From the NCBI GenBank assembly GCA_910585295.1, contig CAJUDE010000026.1:1-64000 (forward strand): DNA of 64,000 nt. The letters run 5' to 3'. This document shows, in pieces, positions 1-8,292 of this stretch. The notes below the pieces were generated by a model. It did no database searches. It worked only from the letters and a program-made list of their open reading frames with translations, and was not told the DNA's origin. The position numbers were made by a program, and so were the translations under genes. Source of the stretch: an uncultured Lachnospiraceae bacterium (GTDB taxonomy: Bacteria > Bacillota > Clostridia > Lachnospirales > Lachnospiraceae). Each line of letters starts with the position of its first letter. Within the stretch, counting starts at the first letter, position 1.

Positions 1-135
1 ATTGCCGACATGAAGGCTGACATCACTGGCATGAAGGCTGAGATTGCCGACATGAAGGCTGACATCACTGGCATGAAGGCTGAGATTGCCGACATGAAGG
101 CTGACATCACTGGCATGAAGGCTGAGATTGCCGAC
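1..135 (+). repeat. 42-bp in-frame tandem repeat
   Basis: Three perfect 42-bp units lie at 10-51, 52-93 and 94-135, preceded by the last nine bases of another unit. Diverged units follow to about 290. Identity at the DNA level in the first units, against synonymous and non-synonymous drift later, points to recent expansion or slippage at the 5' side. Confidence 0.9.
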
Positions 136-519
136 ATGAAATCCGATATTACTGGCATCAAGACAGAAATGGCTGACATGAAATCTGATATTACTGGCAT
201 CAAGGCAGAAATGGCTGACATGAAGGCTGATATTACAGGTATCAAGACAGAAATAGCTGACATGAAGGCTGATATCAAAGGTTCTCAAACAGAAATCACA
301 GGCATCAAGGCACATCTTCAAAATATTGATGCACGCTTAGACAGAATTGAGCATACCGTTGGCTTGAATTATGCCCTGACCGAAGAATTTTATGTTGTGC
401 AAAAGGAATCCAACGTAGAATTCCGCACGGAAATCCGAACCATACATGGCACATTAGATATGCATGGAAGGCAAATCTCCCGAAACACAACATTGCTCAA
501 AGACTTTAAAATATCATAG
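1..519 (+). CDS. Coiled-coil tandem-repeat protein (5'-truncated by window edge)
   Basis: The reading frame is open from base 1 and ends with TAG at 519. The first nine bases already encode the end of a repeat (I-A-D), so the true start lies outside the window. The protein is built of a 14-residue unit, MKADITGMKAEIAD, which is two heptads with M/I at the hydrophobic positions. The first three full units are identical and the later ones drift (S for A, T for A, I for M). After about residue 90 the repeat gives way to a non-repetitive coiled-coil tail. No catalytic motif, signal peptide or membrane segment is visible. I do not recognise the family. The pattern fits a rod-like scaffold, a tail or tether protein, or a phage-derived remnant, but the sequence does not decide between these. 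Confidence 0.75.
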   Translation: MADMKADITGMKAEIADMKADITGMKAEIADMKADITGMKAEIADMKSDITGIKTEMADMKSDITGIKAEMADMKADITGIKTEIADMKADIKGSQTEITGIKAHLQNIDARLDRIEHTVGLNYALTEEFYVVQKESNVEFRTEIRTIHGTLDMHGRQISRNTTLLKDFKIS

Positions 520-618
520 CTTATCTTTTTTCTAAGTATTCAAAACCAGTAGGTTTCAGCTTTTACCTTTCAAATTCCGATCCAGTAAGCAAGAAATTCC
601 CTTTTTTTGATATAACCA

Positions 619-664
619 TTGACATTACAACAAGGAGGTGGTATGATAACTACATAGTTGTAGT
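619..664 (+). promoter_or_regulatory. Promoter with operator-like inverted repeat for the cupin gene
   Basis: TTGACA at 619-624 and TATGAT at 642-647 are separated by exactly 17 bases. Directly downstream, across the expected transcription start, lies the perfect inverted repeat ACTACA-TAGT-TGTAGT (649-664). A repressor bound there would block initiation. TACA/TGTA half-sites are typical of winged-helix repressors of the BlaI/CopY or MarR kind, but no such gene is adjacent, so the binding protein is unknown. Confidence 0.75.
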
Positions 665-697
665 ATTAATTATTACAACAAAAAAGGAGGAAATATA

Positions 698-1075
698 ATG
701 GAAAATTTCAAAAAAGTGAACGTTGCACAGGATGCAAGAACCGAACTTCATGACAAACTTTCTTTAACGGGGGCAGAAATAAGCATTAATCACCTCCCTG
801 CAGGGAACAGCGTCCCCTTTGTCCATTCCCATAAAAATAATGAGGAAATTTATGCCGTGCTTGACGGGTCGGGCAAGGCTGTCATTGATGGGGAATTGGT
901 GCCGCTTGCAGCCGGCGACTGGATACGCATTTCCCCCGCCGCAAAACGCCAGTTCTTTGCAGCAGAGGACACCGGGATAAGCTTTGCCTGTATCCAGGTA
1001 AAAGAGCATTCCCTAAAAGGGTATACGAAAGATGACGCCATTATAGAACCTGCTGTTACAACTGGCACAAAATAA
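698..1075 (+). CDS. Small single-domain cupin protein
   Basis: A 125-residue protein with a perfect AAGGAGG seven bases before ATG. It carries both cupin motifs. Motif 1 lies around residues 44-63 (H-S-H-K-N-N-E-E-I-Y ... G) and supplies two His and one Glu as metal ligands. Motif 2 lies around 72-90 and includes G-D-W-I-R-I-S-P. The usual final His of motif 2 is not obvious: the matching stretch reads S-P-A-A-K-R, so metal binding may be incomplete or altered. Proteins of this size bind small ligands or act as isomerases, dioxygenases or sensors; the substrate cannot be read from the sequence. It is monocistronic, and the operator-bearing promoter suggests an inducible stress or detoxification role (inference). 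Confidence 0.85.
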   Translation: MENFKKVNVAQDARTELHDKLSLTGAEISINHLPAGNSVPFVHSHKNNEEIYAVLDGSGKAVIDGELVPLAAGDWIRISPAAKRQFFAAEDTGISFACIQVKEHSLKGYTKDDAIIEPAVTTGTK

Positions 1076-1104
1076 TTTCCAAACACCCCCTAAGGGATGG
1101 GACA

Positions 1105-1139
1105 GTTTAGGCGCCTAGGATTTCCCTAAGCGCCTAAAC
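1105..1139. terminator. Hairpin between convergent genes
   Basis: A 15-bp stem with one mismatch (1105-1119 pairs with 1125-1139) and a 5-base loop lies 30 bases after the cupin stop and just after the end of the minus-strand gene at 1152. Neither side has a clear T run, so termination is probable rather than certain. Confidence 0.5.
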
Positions 1140-1151
1140 ATCCGCAATGCC

Positions 1152-1370
1152 CTATCTTTTTGAAACTGGCGTTATAATTGGCTTCCCTTCCCCATCCAAC
1201 AGCGGCGTAAGGCCGCCGCGGTATCCGGTAAAATGGAACAAGTAATTTACCCCTGTCTCTTTATCCACCCATATTTGCATACCCTGCATGGTACCCTGGG
1301 TATATACCCTTTGAAACCTTTCCGTGTCTTTCTTTATGCCAAGAACTCCTTTCTTCCATCCTCTGTCCAT
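1152..1370 (-). CDS. DUF6440-like small protein
   Basis: A 72-residue protein whose core (F-x-R-V-Y-T-Q-G, then V-D-K-E-T-G-V-N-Y-L-F, then G-G-L-T-P-L-L-D) matches my recollection of the DUF6440 family, small proteins of unknown function common in Firmicutes. The start is uncertain. The ATG at 1370 has no convincing ribosome-binding site, whereas a perfect AAAGGAG (1352-1346) lies inside the frame, eight bases before an ATA codon at 1337. Translation may therefore begin at ATA and give about 61 residues, which better fits the family length. It lies downstream of the GntR gene on the same strand. No function can be assigned. Confidence 0.65.
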   Translation of the reverse strand: MDRGWKKGVLGIKKDTERFQRVYTQGTMQGMQIWVDKETGVNYLFHFTGYRGGLTPLLDGEGKPIITPVSKR

Positions 1371-1453
1371 GCTGCCATTGAAATCCCCTGCCCCTCAGCC
1401 AGAAAATCCATGCCTATAATAAGGAACCCTCTTTGCACCACATCCCCAAAAGC

Positions 1454-2170
1454 TTATTCTGCATCCTTCTGCATCATTTTTTCCAACTGTGCTTCTACCA
1501 CCCGGAAATGCTTATCAAATGCTTTCATTGCCTCTGGCAAGTCCCTATCCACCAAAGCATTATAAATCCCCCAGTGGGAACGCCGAAGCAGCTCAGCCCG
1601 CATCTTATTCGTTAATATTTTTGTACGGAAGTTCTCTATAAACTGATCCAGCAAATTATCCAACATGGAATTATACAGAATCAGCATCCGGTTATGGGAG
1701 CTTTTTACCAACATATGGTGGAACTCCAAATCTAGCTTTGCGCTCTCCTTCGCGCTCATGGGCTGGTCCATTTCCAGTAAAATCTGACGCATCCCCTCTA
1801 ATTCTTCTGGTGTCGCCGTTTCCACTGCCAGCCTGACCGCCGCATATTCGTAGCCAATGCGTATATGGAAAATCTCAGAATAGTCAATTTCCAATAAAGC
1901 CATCACCATATTGACAGATTTCAGCATATATTCCATGGGGTCGCACCTGACGTAATTCCCGCTCCCCTGCAGGCATTCAATCAGCCCTGTGATTTCTAGC
2001 ATATGCATCACTTCCCGGATCGAATTGCGGCTAACGCCTAGCTGTTCCGCAATCTCCCGTTCTGCGGGAATCTTGTCATTTAATTTTAACTGACCGGACA
2101 AAATCTGTTCCGAAAAATAATCAAATACATATTCATATGTTTTTTTTCCATTTAATCTGGGATTATCCAT
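1454..2170 (-). CDS. GntR-family (FadR/FCD) transcriptional regulator
   Basis: A 238-residue regulator. Residues 10-75 form the winged helix (I-P-A-E-R-E-I-A-E-Q-L-G-V-S-R-N-S-I-R-E-V is the typical FadR-group recognition segment). Residues 85-230 form an all-helical FCD ligand domain, with the His/Asp metal-type positions in D-L-E-F-H-H-M-L and S-H-N-R-M. Regulators of this group often control lactate or other organic-acid operons (LldR, LutR, PdhR). It sits at the distal end of the lactate operon on the same strand, separated from larA by two hairpins. The three TTGGRTNAYCCAA palindromes upstream of the lactate permease are its most likely targets (inference). Confidence 0.88.
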   Translation of the reverse strand: MDNPRLNGKKTYEYVFDYFSEQILSGQLKLNDKIPAEREIAEQLGVSRNSIREVMHMLEITGLIECLQGSGNYVRCDPMEYMLKSVNMVMALLEIDYSEIFHIRIGYEYAAVRLAVETATPEELEGMRQILLEMDQPMSAKESAKLDLEFHHMLVKSSHNRMLILYNSMLDNLLDQFIENFRTKILTNKMRAELLRRSHWGIYNALVDRDLPEAMKAFDKHFRVVEAQLEKMMQKDAE

Positions 2171-2338
2171 TCTGCCGCCTCTATCTCTTATTCTACCTCA
2201 AATTATTTTGCCAGCCACATCTCTATGGCAATATTCCCCTTATTCGATATATTCTATTATACTTCCAAATGATTTGCAAGGGCAAAGTGGACGGACGCCT
2301 CCTTGTATGGAAGCCGAAGTTTGCTCTATGGATTTAAA

Positions 2339-2372
2339 GGCAACAGGCCGGCGTATCCGCCAGCCTGCTGCC
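2339..2372 (-). terminator. Hairpin upstream of the GntR gene
   Basis: A 15-bp stem with two mismatches (2339-2353 with 2358-2372) and a 4-base loop. On the minus strand it is followed by TTTAAAT, so it can end transcription from larA before the GntR gene. The T run is short. Confidence 0.5.
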
Positions 2373-2405
2373 CTTAAAGTGAAATATGTTGTATGTATGT
2401 GTACA

Positions 2406-2431
2406 GGCAATCCGCCCTTTCGCGGATTGCC
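2406..2431. terminator. Perfect hairpin after larA
   Basis: A perfect 10-bp stem, GGCAATCCGC with GCGGATTGCC, and a 6-base loop, 13 bases past the larA stop. There is no T run on the minus strand, so it may protect the mRNA 3' end or work with the second hairpin at 2339-2372. Confidence 0.45.
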
Positions 2432-2443
2432 GCCCATGCTGCT

Positions 2444-3733
2444 TTAATTTTTTACCATAACTGACACACCCTCCGGGATCACCGCGATATGGGCGTCTTT
2501 TCCCTTTCTGCCCAATGCCAGCCCCAACGCCTCATTGACATCGGACGCCGTCTCAAACCCCATCTCTTCTGCCATTGCCCGATACTTCCCGCACATTACA
2601 TAAATCACCTTATGATGGATTAATATGCGGCTCTGGATTTGGTATTCCCATTGGTCTGGCTTTGTCTCGTCCTGAGGGATTTTCAGTATTTCTTCCATCA
2701 GACCCTTAGGGCTGTCACAGTTTTTCAATGCCTGGTAAAAGCCTTCCCCTCCATGCCCGTCCCCGCAATTGGATACCATAATGATAATGCCATCCTCTTT
2801 GCAAGCGGCCTCTGCCGCCGTCATGCCCTTTACAGACTGGTACATATTCTGGTCAAGGGGATACCCGCCGTTTGTAGAAATCGCGATATCTGCAAGCTTT
2901 CGAGGGCTTACCTGGCAATATTGCTGGAGGAACCGGCAGCCGGCCGCATGTGCTTCAATTGCATCGCCGGCTACCGCATGCACAATTTTTTTGTCTGCAT
3001 CAATAATGACATTGACAATATACTGCTGGTTTGCCATCTTGCTTGCAGCAACCATATCCCTGTGAATAGGGTTATTTTCCAATACGCCTGTGCGGCTGTA
3101 TGGAGAATCTATAAATGCGGAGCAGTGGTTTCCCAAAACTGTCACCGCACTGGATACACCGGGCAGGACGCTTTTGCGCCCGCCGGAAAATCCCGCAAAA
3201 AAGTGTGTTTCAATAAACCCCTCGCTAACAAGCAAATCAGCTTCTGCCGCTATTTTGTTGACCAATAGGGGCGCGCCGGAGGGAAGCGTCCCAAGAGTTA
3301 CCATATCATCCATGTTCTGGCTGTCATGGACAGCAATGTCCTCTTGATTTACAATATCTTCCCCAAACTTCCCTACCAGCTCTTCCCTCGTAGTCGCCCG
3401 GTGGAACCCTGTGGCAATCAGCAAGGTAATATCTGCCTGTGGGTTCCCTTCCCGGATTTCCTTCAGCATAAACGGGATAATATGTTTGCTGGGTACCGGC
3501 CTGGTATGGTCGGAACAGATAATAACCACTTTCTGCTTGCCCTTAGCAAGTTCTGAGAGCTTGGGGGAGCCAATGGGCCGCCCCATAGCGGAAAGTACAA
3601 TTTCATCCTCTGTTTTCCCAGTTTTTGGCATAGATTCAATGGAAGATTCCAGAATCTCATAATCTAAATCATCATCCAGGTGCAGCATCATGCCTTCTCT
3701 GGAAAATGGCAGTTTTATATCCATAACATCCAC
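2444..3733 (-). CDS. larA: LarA-family nickel-dependent 2-hydroxyacid (lactate) racemase
   Basis: A 429-residue protein with every residue known to matter in Lactiplantibacillus plantarum LarA, at a constant offset: Asp75 and Arg78 (C-S-D-H-T-R-P), His111 (G-F-H-R), His177 and the cofactor-attaching Lys187 (T-H-F-F-A-G-F-S-G-G-R-K), His203 (G-N-H-C) and Lys302 (Q-S-V-K-G-M). The family interconverts D and L 2-hydroxyacids with a nickel-pincer nucleotide that LarB, LarC and LarE make; none of these is in the window, so the cofactor must be made elsewhere. As last structural gene of the lactate operon it would let a stereospecific dehydrogenase use both isomers. LarA relatives act on other hydroxyacids, so lactate is the context-based guess. 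Confidence 0.9.
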   Translation of the reverse strand: MDVMDIKLPFSREGMMLHLDDDLDYEILESSIESMPKTGKTEDEIVLSAMGRPIGSPKLSELAKGKQKVVIICSDHTRPVPSKHIIPFMLKEIREGNPQADITLLIATGFHRATTREELVGKFGEDIVNQEDIAVHDSQNMDDMVTLGTLPSGAPLLVNKIAAEADLLVSEGFIETHFFAGFSGGRKSVLPGVSSAVTVLGNHCSAFIDSPYSRTGVLENNPIHRDMVAASKMANQQYIVNVIIDADKKIVHAVAGDAIEAHAAGCRFLQQYCQVSPRKLADIAISTNGGYPLDQNMYQSVKGMTAAEAACKEDGIIIMVSNCGDGHGGEGFYQALKNCDSPKGLMEEILKIPQDETKPDQWEYQIQSRILIHHKVIYVMCGKYRAMAEEMGFETASDVNEALGLALGRKGKDAHIAVIPEGVSVMVKN

Positions 3734-3757
3734 CTCTTATTCAACGCAGGCAAGTTA

Positions 3758-4900
3758 CTATTTTACGCCCATCCACCCTGCAATTACCATCATCTGGACT
3801 TCTGACGTGCCTTCGTAGATCTCTGTAATCTTAGCATCCCGCATCATACGTTCAATCGGATAATCCTTTGTATATCCATAGCCGCCATATAACTGCAGGC
3901 AGCGGCGCGTTACGTCAGAAGCGTTTCTGGACGCAACTAATTTTGCCATTGCGGCTTTATGGGAGAACGGCTCATGGCTGTCTTTCGCGCATGCCGCCTG
4001 ATACACAAGGAGTTTTGCCGCTTCTGTATTCGCCTGCATCTGCGCTAACTCAAACTGGGTATTCTGGAACTGGGAAATACGGCGCCCAAACTGCGTCCTC
4101 TCCTGTACATATTTCACCGTTTCCTCAATCGCCCCTTCTGCAATGCCAAGCGCCTGGGCTGCAATGCCTACGCGCCCGCCGTCCAGTGTCATCATTGCAT
4201 ATTTAAACCCTTTGCCAAGCTCCCCAACCAGATTTTCTTTTGGAACGATGCAGTCTTCAAAAATCAGCTCGCAAGTAGAAGATGCGCGGATGCCCATTTT
4301 ATCCTCTAGTTTCCCAATGGAGAACCCTGGGAACCCTTTTTCAACAATAAATGCGGAGATCCCTTTGGTACCCTGGGATTTGTCTGTCATTGCCAACACG
4401 AAAAATATGTCCGCCACCCCAGCGTTGGTGATAAAGATTTTGGACCCGTTCAATACCCAATGGTCGCCTTTATCCACTGCAACGGTCTTCTGCCCGGAAG
4501 CGTCCGTACCTGCATTTGCCTCTGTCAGGGCAAATGCGCCAATCCATTCCCCGGAGCATAATTTTGGCAAGTATTTTTTCTTTTGCCCCTCAGTCCCAAA
4601 CTGATAGATTGGCGTACAGCACAGGGAAGTATGCGCAGAAACAATCACCCCTGTGGTCCCGCAATATTTGCTCAGTTCTTCCACTGTCTGGATATACGCC
4701 AAGGTGTCCATGCCGGCCCCGCCGTACTCTTCTGGGAATGGGATGCCAAGCAACCCCATCTCTGCCATCTTCTTTACATTTTCCATTGGAAACTCTTCTG
4801 TCTTATCAATTTCCGCTGCCAAGGGCTTTACTTCATTTACAGCAAACTCATGTACCATATCCAGAATATCCTGATGCAACTCATCTCTTTTAAAATCCAT
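3758..4900 (-). CDS. Short-chain acyl-CoA dehydrogenase (Bcd-like)
   Basis: I place the start at ATG 4900 (380 residues), eight bases after GGAGG; a longer in-frame extension to 4963 lacks a binding site. The length is that of the butyryl-CoA dehydrogenase group. Visible features are the central beta-domain motif A-L-T-E-A-N-A-G-T-D-A, the FAD-side Q-x-Y-G-G-Y-G-Y and the catalytic base in I-Y-E-G-T-S-E (Glu about 363). It would take electrons from or give electrons to the EtfAB encoded just upstream. Likely substrates are butyryl/crotonyl-CoA or propionyl/acryloyl-CoA. No thiolase, crotonase or CoA-transferase is nearby, so the direction and substrate are open. Its place between etfA and larA is the operon's least expected feature. 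Confidence 0.88.
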   Translation of the reverse strand: MDFKRDELHQDILDMVHEFAVNEVKPLAAEIDKTEEFPMENVKKMAEMGLLGIPFPEEYGGAGMDTLAYIQTVEELSKYCGTTGVIVSAHTSLCCTPIYQFGTEGQKKKYLPKLCSGEWIGAFALTEANAGTDASGQKTVAVDKGDHWVLNGSKIFITNAGVADIFFVLAMTDKSQGTKGISAFIVEKGFPGFSIGKLEDKMGIRASSTCELIFEDCIVPKENLVGELGKGFKYAMMTLDGGRVGIAAQALGIAEGAIEETVKYVQERTQFGRRISQFQNTQFELAQMQANTEAAKLLVYQAACAKDSHEPFSHKAAMAKLVASRNASDVTRRCLQLYGGYGYTKDYPIERMMRDAKITEIYEGTSEVQMMVIAGWMGVK

Positions 4901-4964
4901 AACCTGTTCCTCCATCCCTTTCTTATTACAGCCCTTTGCCCCTGCAAAAGGCCAGCCCTGCATC

Positions 4965-5972
4965 TTATGCTTTCCGTGCTTTAAATGCTGCCGTCAACGC
5001 TGGCACCACCTCATTCAGGTTCCCAACAATCCCATAATCTGCCACATCGAAAATTGGCGCGTCCTCATCCTTATTTACTGCAATCACTGTATCGGAACCA
5101 GAAATCCCTGCCAAATGCTGAATTGCCCCGGAAATTCCGATTGCAAAATATAGCTTGGGGGCCACTGTCTTGCCAGACTGCCCTACCTGATGCGCGTGGG
5201 GCATCCATCCCGCATCCACGACTGCCCTGCTGCACCCAAGGGTTGCCCCAAGCTCCGCAGCCAGGGCTTCTAATAGCTTGAAGTTCTCTGCAGAACCAAC
5301 GCCGCGGCCTCCAGACACAATAATGTCCGCTTCTTCCAAATTTACTGCCTCTGCAATTTCATTCACGCGTTCCACTAATTTCGTGCGGATCTCTTCTGGA
5401 GCCACATGAACCTCCTCTTTTATCACTTCTCCACTGCGCCCTTCTCCATAAGCGCCTTTTTTAAATACGCCCGGCCTTACCGTACCCATCTGCGGGCGAT
5501 GGTCTGGACACATAATGGTTGCCATCAGGTTTCCACCAAAGGTTGGGCGGGTCCATGCAATGTTCCCAGTCTCCTCGTCAATGTCAATGCCTGTGCAGTC
5601 CGCAGTCAGCCCTGTTTTCAAACGGCAGGACACCCTTGGCCCCATGTCGCGCCCATTGTTGGTAGCCCCAATCATCAACGTTTCTGGCTTGTACTTTTCC
5701 ACCAGAGTTACCATAGCCTTGGTAAATGCATCTGTTGTGTAGTATTCATATTCCGGCCCATCTACAATAATAGCGGAGTCTGCGCCATAGCAAACAGCCT
5801 CTTTCGCCACACCCTCAATATCCTTGCCGATAACGACTGCCACCAACGGGCATCCTTTCTGGTCTGCCAACGGCCGTGCCACATTTAACAGTTCATACCC
5901 AACATTTTTTGCTTTCCCGCACTCTGTCTCAATGAACACCCATATATTTTTATAATCATTCAGATTGCCCAT
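4965..5972 (-). CDS. etfA: Electron transfer flavoprotein alpha subunit
   Basis: 335 residues from ATG 5972, preceded by AGGAGGGG; an extension to 6002 would overlap etfB and lacks a binding site. The N-terminal half is the alpha/beta Etf fold. The C-terminal FAD domain shows the family signature with S-G-A-I-Q-H-L-A-G near residues 265-285, and R-G-V-G-S-A-E-N and G-Q-S-G-K-T-V-A-P for FAD. Unlike some EtfA proteins of bifurcating lactate complexes, it has no N-terminal cysteine-rich ferredoxin extension. It pairs with EtfB (13 bases upstream) and probably shuttles electrons between the lactate dehydrogenase and the acyl-CoA dehydrogenase or NAD/ferredoxin. Confidence 0.93.
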   Translation of the reverse strand: MGNLNDYKNIWVFIETECGKAKNVGYELLNVARPLADQKGCPLVAVVIGKDIEGVAKEAVCYGADSAIIVDGPEYEYYTTDAFTKAMVTLVEKYKPETLMIGATNNGRDMGPRVSCRLKTGLTADCTGIDIDEETGNIAWTRPTFGGNLMATIMCPDHRPQMGTVRPGVFKKGAYGEGRSGEVIKEEVHVAPEEIRTKLVERVNEIAEAVNLEEADIIVSGGRGVGSAENFKLLEALAAELGATLGCSRAVVDAGWMPHAHQVGQSGKTVAPKLYFAIGISGAIQHLAGISGSDTVIAVNKDEDAPIFDVADYGIVGNLNEVVPALTAAFKARKA

Positions 5973-5985
5973 AGTAAGCCCCTCC

Positions 5986-6789
5986 TTATAAAAGTTTTGC
6001 ATCTTCCAGCAATTTCACTACTTCGTTTGCTGCATCTGCAGGCTCCATGCCTGCCAGTTTCACGCCCGATTTTTCCCTTACTGGCGTGTAAGTCTTCTTC
6101 ACCCTAGTGGGCGAGCCGTTCAAGCCACACTGTTTGAGGTCGATGGATGGGATATCCGCCTCTGTCAATACTGGAATTTCTTTTTTCTTGGCAGCCATTT
6201 TGCTCTTAATGGTGGGGTATCGCGGCTCATAGGGCAGCTTCACAACTGTCACAACTGCTGGGAGCTTTGTGGAAATCATGTCAAAACCAGCGTCATATTC
6301 ACGCTTCACCTGGATTTCCCCATCTTTTTCCACAATATCCAATGCATAGGTAATCTGGGGCAGGCCTAAATGCTCTGCGATTTCAGGCCCTACCTGCGCA
6401 GTATCCCCGTCTGTCGCCTGCTTCCCACAAAGGATTAAGTCAAATTTCAGCCCCTCCTTTTCTTCCACAGTTTTGATAGCCTCCGAGAGGATATAGCTGG
6501 TTGCCAATGTGTCAGAGCCGCCAAAACTCCTGCTGGAAATCAAGTATCCTCCATCCGCGCCTACTGCAAGGCAGGATTTAATTGCTTCCTTAGCCTGTTC
6601 TGGCCCCATAGAAAGCACAATCAGCTTTCCGCCAAGCTGCTCTTTCAGGCGGACCCCCACTTCCTGGGCATAAGTGTCAAAAGGGTTCACAATGCTTGGG
6701 ACCCCTTTCCTAATCAGTGTATGGGTTTCCGGGTCCACCTTAATTTCATTGGTATCTGGTACCTGTTTCATACAAACGCAAATATTCAT
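5986..6789 (-). CDS. etfB: Electron transfer flavoprotein beta subunit
   Basis: 267 residues with GAGGAGG before ATG. It begins M-N-I-C-V-C-M-K-Q-V-P-D-T-N, the standard EtfB opening, and has the nucleotide-binding loop A-T-D-G-D-T-A-Q-V-G-P around residues 123-133, the form seen in clostridial Etf proteins that can bind a second FAD. The C-terminal arm (about 200-267) wraps around EtfA in known structures. Whether the pair performs true flavin-based bifurcation, coupling lactate oxidation with ferredoxin to NAD reduction, is an inference from operon similarity to lct clusters such as that of Acetobacterium woodii. Confidence 0.92.
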   Translation of the reverse strand: MNICVCMKQVPDTNEIKVDPETHTLIRKGVPSIVNPFDTYAQEVGVRLKEQLGGKLIVLSMGPEQAKEAIKSCLAVGADGGYLISSRSFGGSDTLATSYILSEAIKTVEEKEGLKFDLILCGKQATDGDTAQVGPEIAEHLGLPQITYALDIVEKDGEIQVKREYDAGFDMISTKLPAVVTVVKLPYEPRYPTIKSKMAAKKKEIPVLTEADIPSIDLKQCGLNGSPTRVKKTYTPVREKSGVKLAGMEPADAANEVVKLLEDAKLL

Positions 6790-6816
6790 AACGCTTCCTC
6801 CTCATCATTTTATTTC

Positions 6817-8229
6817 TTATAGCCTGTAACATACTTTGCCTGGGTTCAAAATCATCTTCGGGTCGAACACACGCTTAATGCCTTCCATAATCGCCATATT
6901 GGCTTCCCCAACCGAATCTACCAGGTATTTCACCTTTCCAGACCCAATGCCATGTTCACCAGAAACAAGCCCGCCGCATGCTGTCGCTTCTTTATAAATA
7001 ATGTCAAAGAACTTATCTACCCGGCTTTTGAACTCTTCTTCCCCTAAGTCGTTAGAACACTGGTAAATATGGAGGTTCCCATCCCCGGCATGGCCAAAGG
7101 ACTTAATGGTAAGCCCGCATTCTTCCCCTGTCTTATTGACAAATTCCAAATAGTCTGCAATCTTATTTACTGGGACTACTACATCGCATTCATCCAGCAG
7201 CTTTGTCTCTTCCATAATTGCCTCCAGGAAAGAAGAACGCGCCGCCCATGCGTCTTTCATTTTTGATGGGGTATCTGCCACCAACACGTCAATGGCCCCT
7301 TCTTCCAATACTAGCTCTGCCGCCTGTTCCACCAGGGCATCCACTTCATCTTCCGAATTCCCATCCAATGTCACCAGCAGGTACGCGCCGATTTTTGTCC
7401 CATCCAATTCCTGTGGAAATACGGATTTCCCTATGTACCGTTCAGAAGCCAGCACAATCTCACGTTCCATAAACTCAATTGCCTGCGGGTCCATATGTGC
7501 CATCTTAAACTTAGGGACCGTAGCAAGGGCTGTATGTAAATCTTCAAATGGTATAATCAGGGAAGCCGCCGCTTTTGGCGCAGGTATGATTTTTAAGGTC
7601 AGCTCTGTAATAATGCCAAGGGTCCCTTCCGAACCAATCATCAGGTTCAGCAAAGAATACCCAGAAGACGTCTTGGATACGGTTGCGCCTAAATGGGTAA
7701 TCTCACCTGTAGGCAGCACAACCGTCATCGCCCTTACATAATCACGGGTCGCGCCATACTTCACAGCGCGCATGCCCCCTGCGTTGGTCGCCACGTTCCC
7801 GCCTACACATGCAAATTTCTCTCCTGGGTCTGGCGGATACAGCATGCCTTTGCCTTGGCAGTCCTCCGCTAAGTCATTCAGCAAAACGCCCGCTTCAATT
7901 TCCACAACAAAATTTTCCATATCATAAGATTTAATCTTATTCATTTTGGAAATGTCAATCAGCACTCCCCCATACAACGGCACTGCGCCGCCTGCTAACC
8001 CTGTGCCTGCTCCCCTTGGCGTAACAGGGATATTGTTCTCATAGCAAATTTTCATAATTCCTGCCACTTCTTCTGTAGAGCGGGGCTGGATTACCACATC
8101 TGGCATGTGGGTCCCATAAATGGGCATTTCGTCTTTGGCGTAATCTGGATTGATATCCTCGCCCTCAAAAACATAATTTGTAACCGCTTTCATCTGCGCC
8201 ACGATTTCTGGTGTCAATTGATTGTACAT
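6817..8229 (-). CDS. lctD: FAD-linked D-lactate dehydrogenase (GlcD/LctD type)
   Basis: 470 residues, with AAGGAGGG before ATG. The PCMH-type FAD-binding domain spans about 35-215 and contains T-P-R-G-A-G-T-G-L-A-G-G, P-P-D-P-G and G-G-N-V-A-T-N-A-G-G. The C-terminal oxidase domain ends with G-H-A-G-D-G-N-L-H and S-G-E-H-G-I-G, which bind the substrate and metal in the GlcD/D-LDH family. Together with etfB and etfA directly downstream it forms the three-gene core of an electron-bifurcating lactate dehydrogenase, oxidising lactate to pyruvate. Glycolate or another 2-hydroxyacid remains possible; the upstream lactate permease and downstream LarA favour lactate. Confidence 0.9.
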   Translation of the reverse strand: MYNQLTPEIVAQMKAVTNYVFEGEDINPDYAKDEMPIYGTHMPDVVIQPRSTEEVAGIMKICYENNIPVTPRGAGTGLAGGAVPLYGGVLIDISKMNKIKSYDMENFVVEIEAGVLLNDLAEDCQGKGMLYPPDPGEKFACVGGNVATNAGGMRAVKYGATRDYVRAMTVVLPTGEITHLGATVSKTSSGYSLLNLMIGSEGTLGIITELTLKIIPAPKAAASLIIPFEDLHTALATVPKFKMAHMDPQAIEFMEREIVLASERYIGKSVFPQELDGTKIGAYLLVTLDGNSEDEVDALVEQAAELVLEEGAIDVLVADTPSKMKDAWAARSSFLEAIMEETKLLDECDVVVPVNKIADYLEFVNKTGEECGLTIKSFGHAGDGNLHIYQCSNDLGEEEFKSRVDKFFDIIYKEATACGGLVSGEHGIGSGKVKYLVDSVGEANMAIMEGIKRVFDPKMILNPGKVCYRL

Positions 8230-8292
8230 ATTGTTCCCTCCTTAAATTTTCATTTCCCTAAGTTTAGGCCAAATTGCCCGATACATTCCGCT

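Noticed and set aside
10..290. Tandem repeat considered as a CRISPR array
   Set aside because: The repeats are contiguous without spacers and lie in a coding frame of heptad units.
1233..1565. Plus-strand frame of about 110 residues opposite the DUF6440-like and GntR genes
   Set aside because: It is the mirror of two better supported minus-strand genes, has no ribosome-binding site and no recognisable motif.
4901..4963. N-terminal extension of the acyl-CoA dehydrogenase (21 residues)
   Set aside because: GGAGG is placed for ATG 4900, and the usual protein length of 380 is reached from there.
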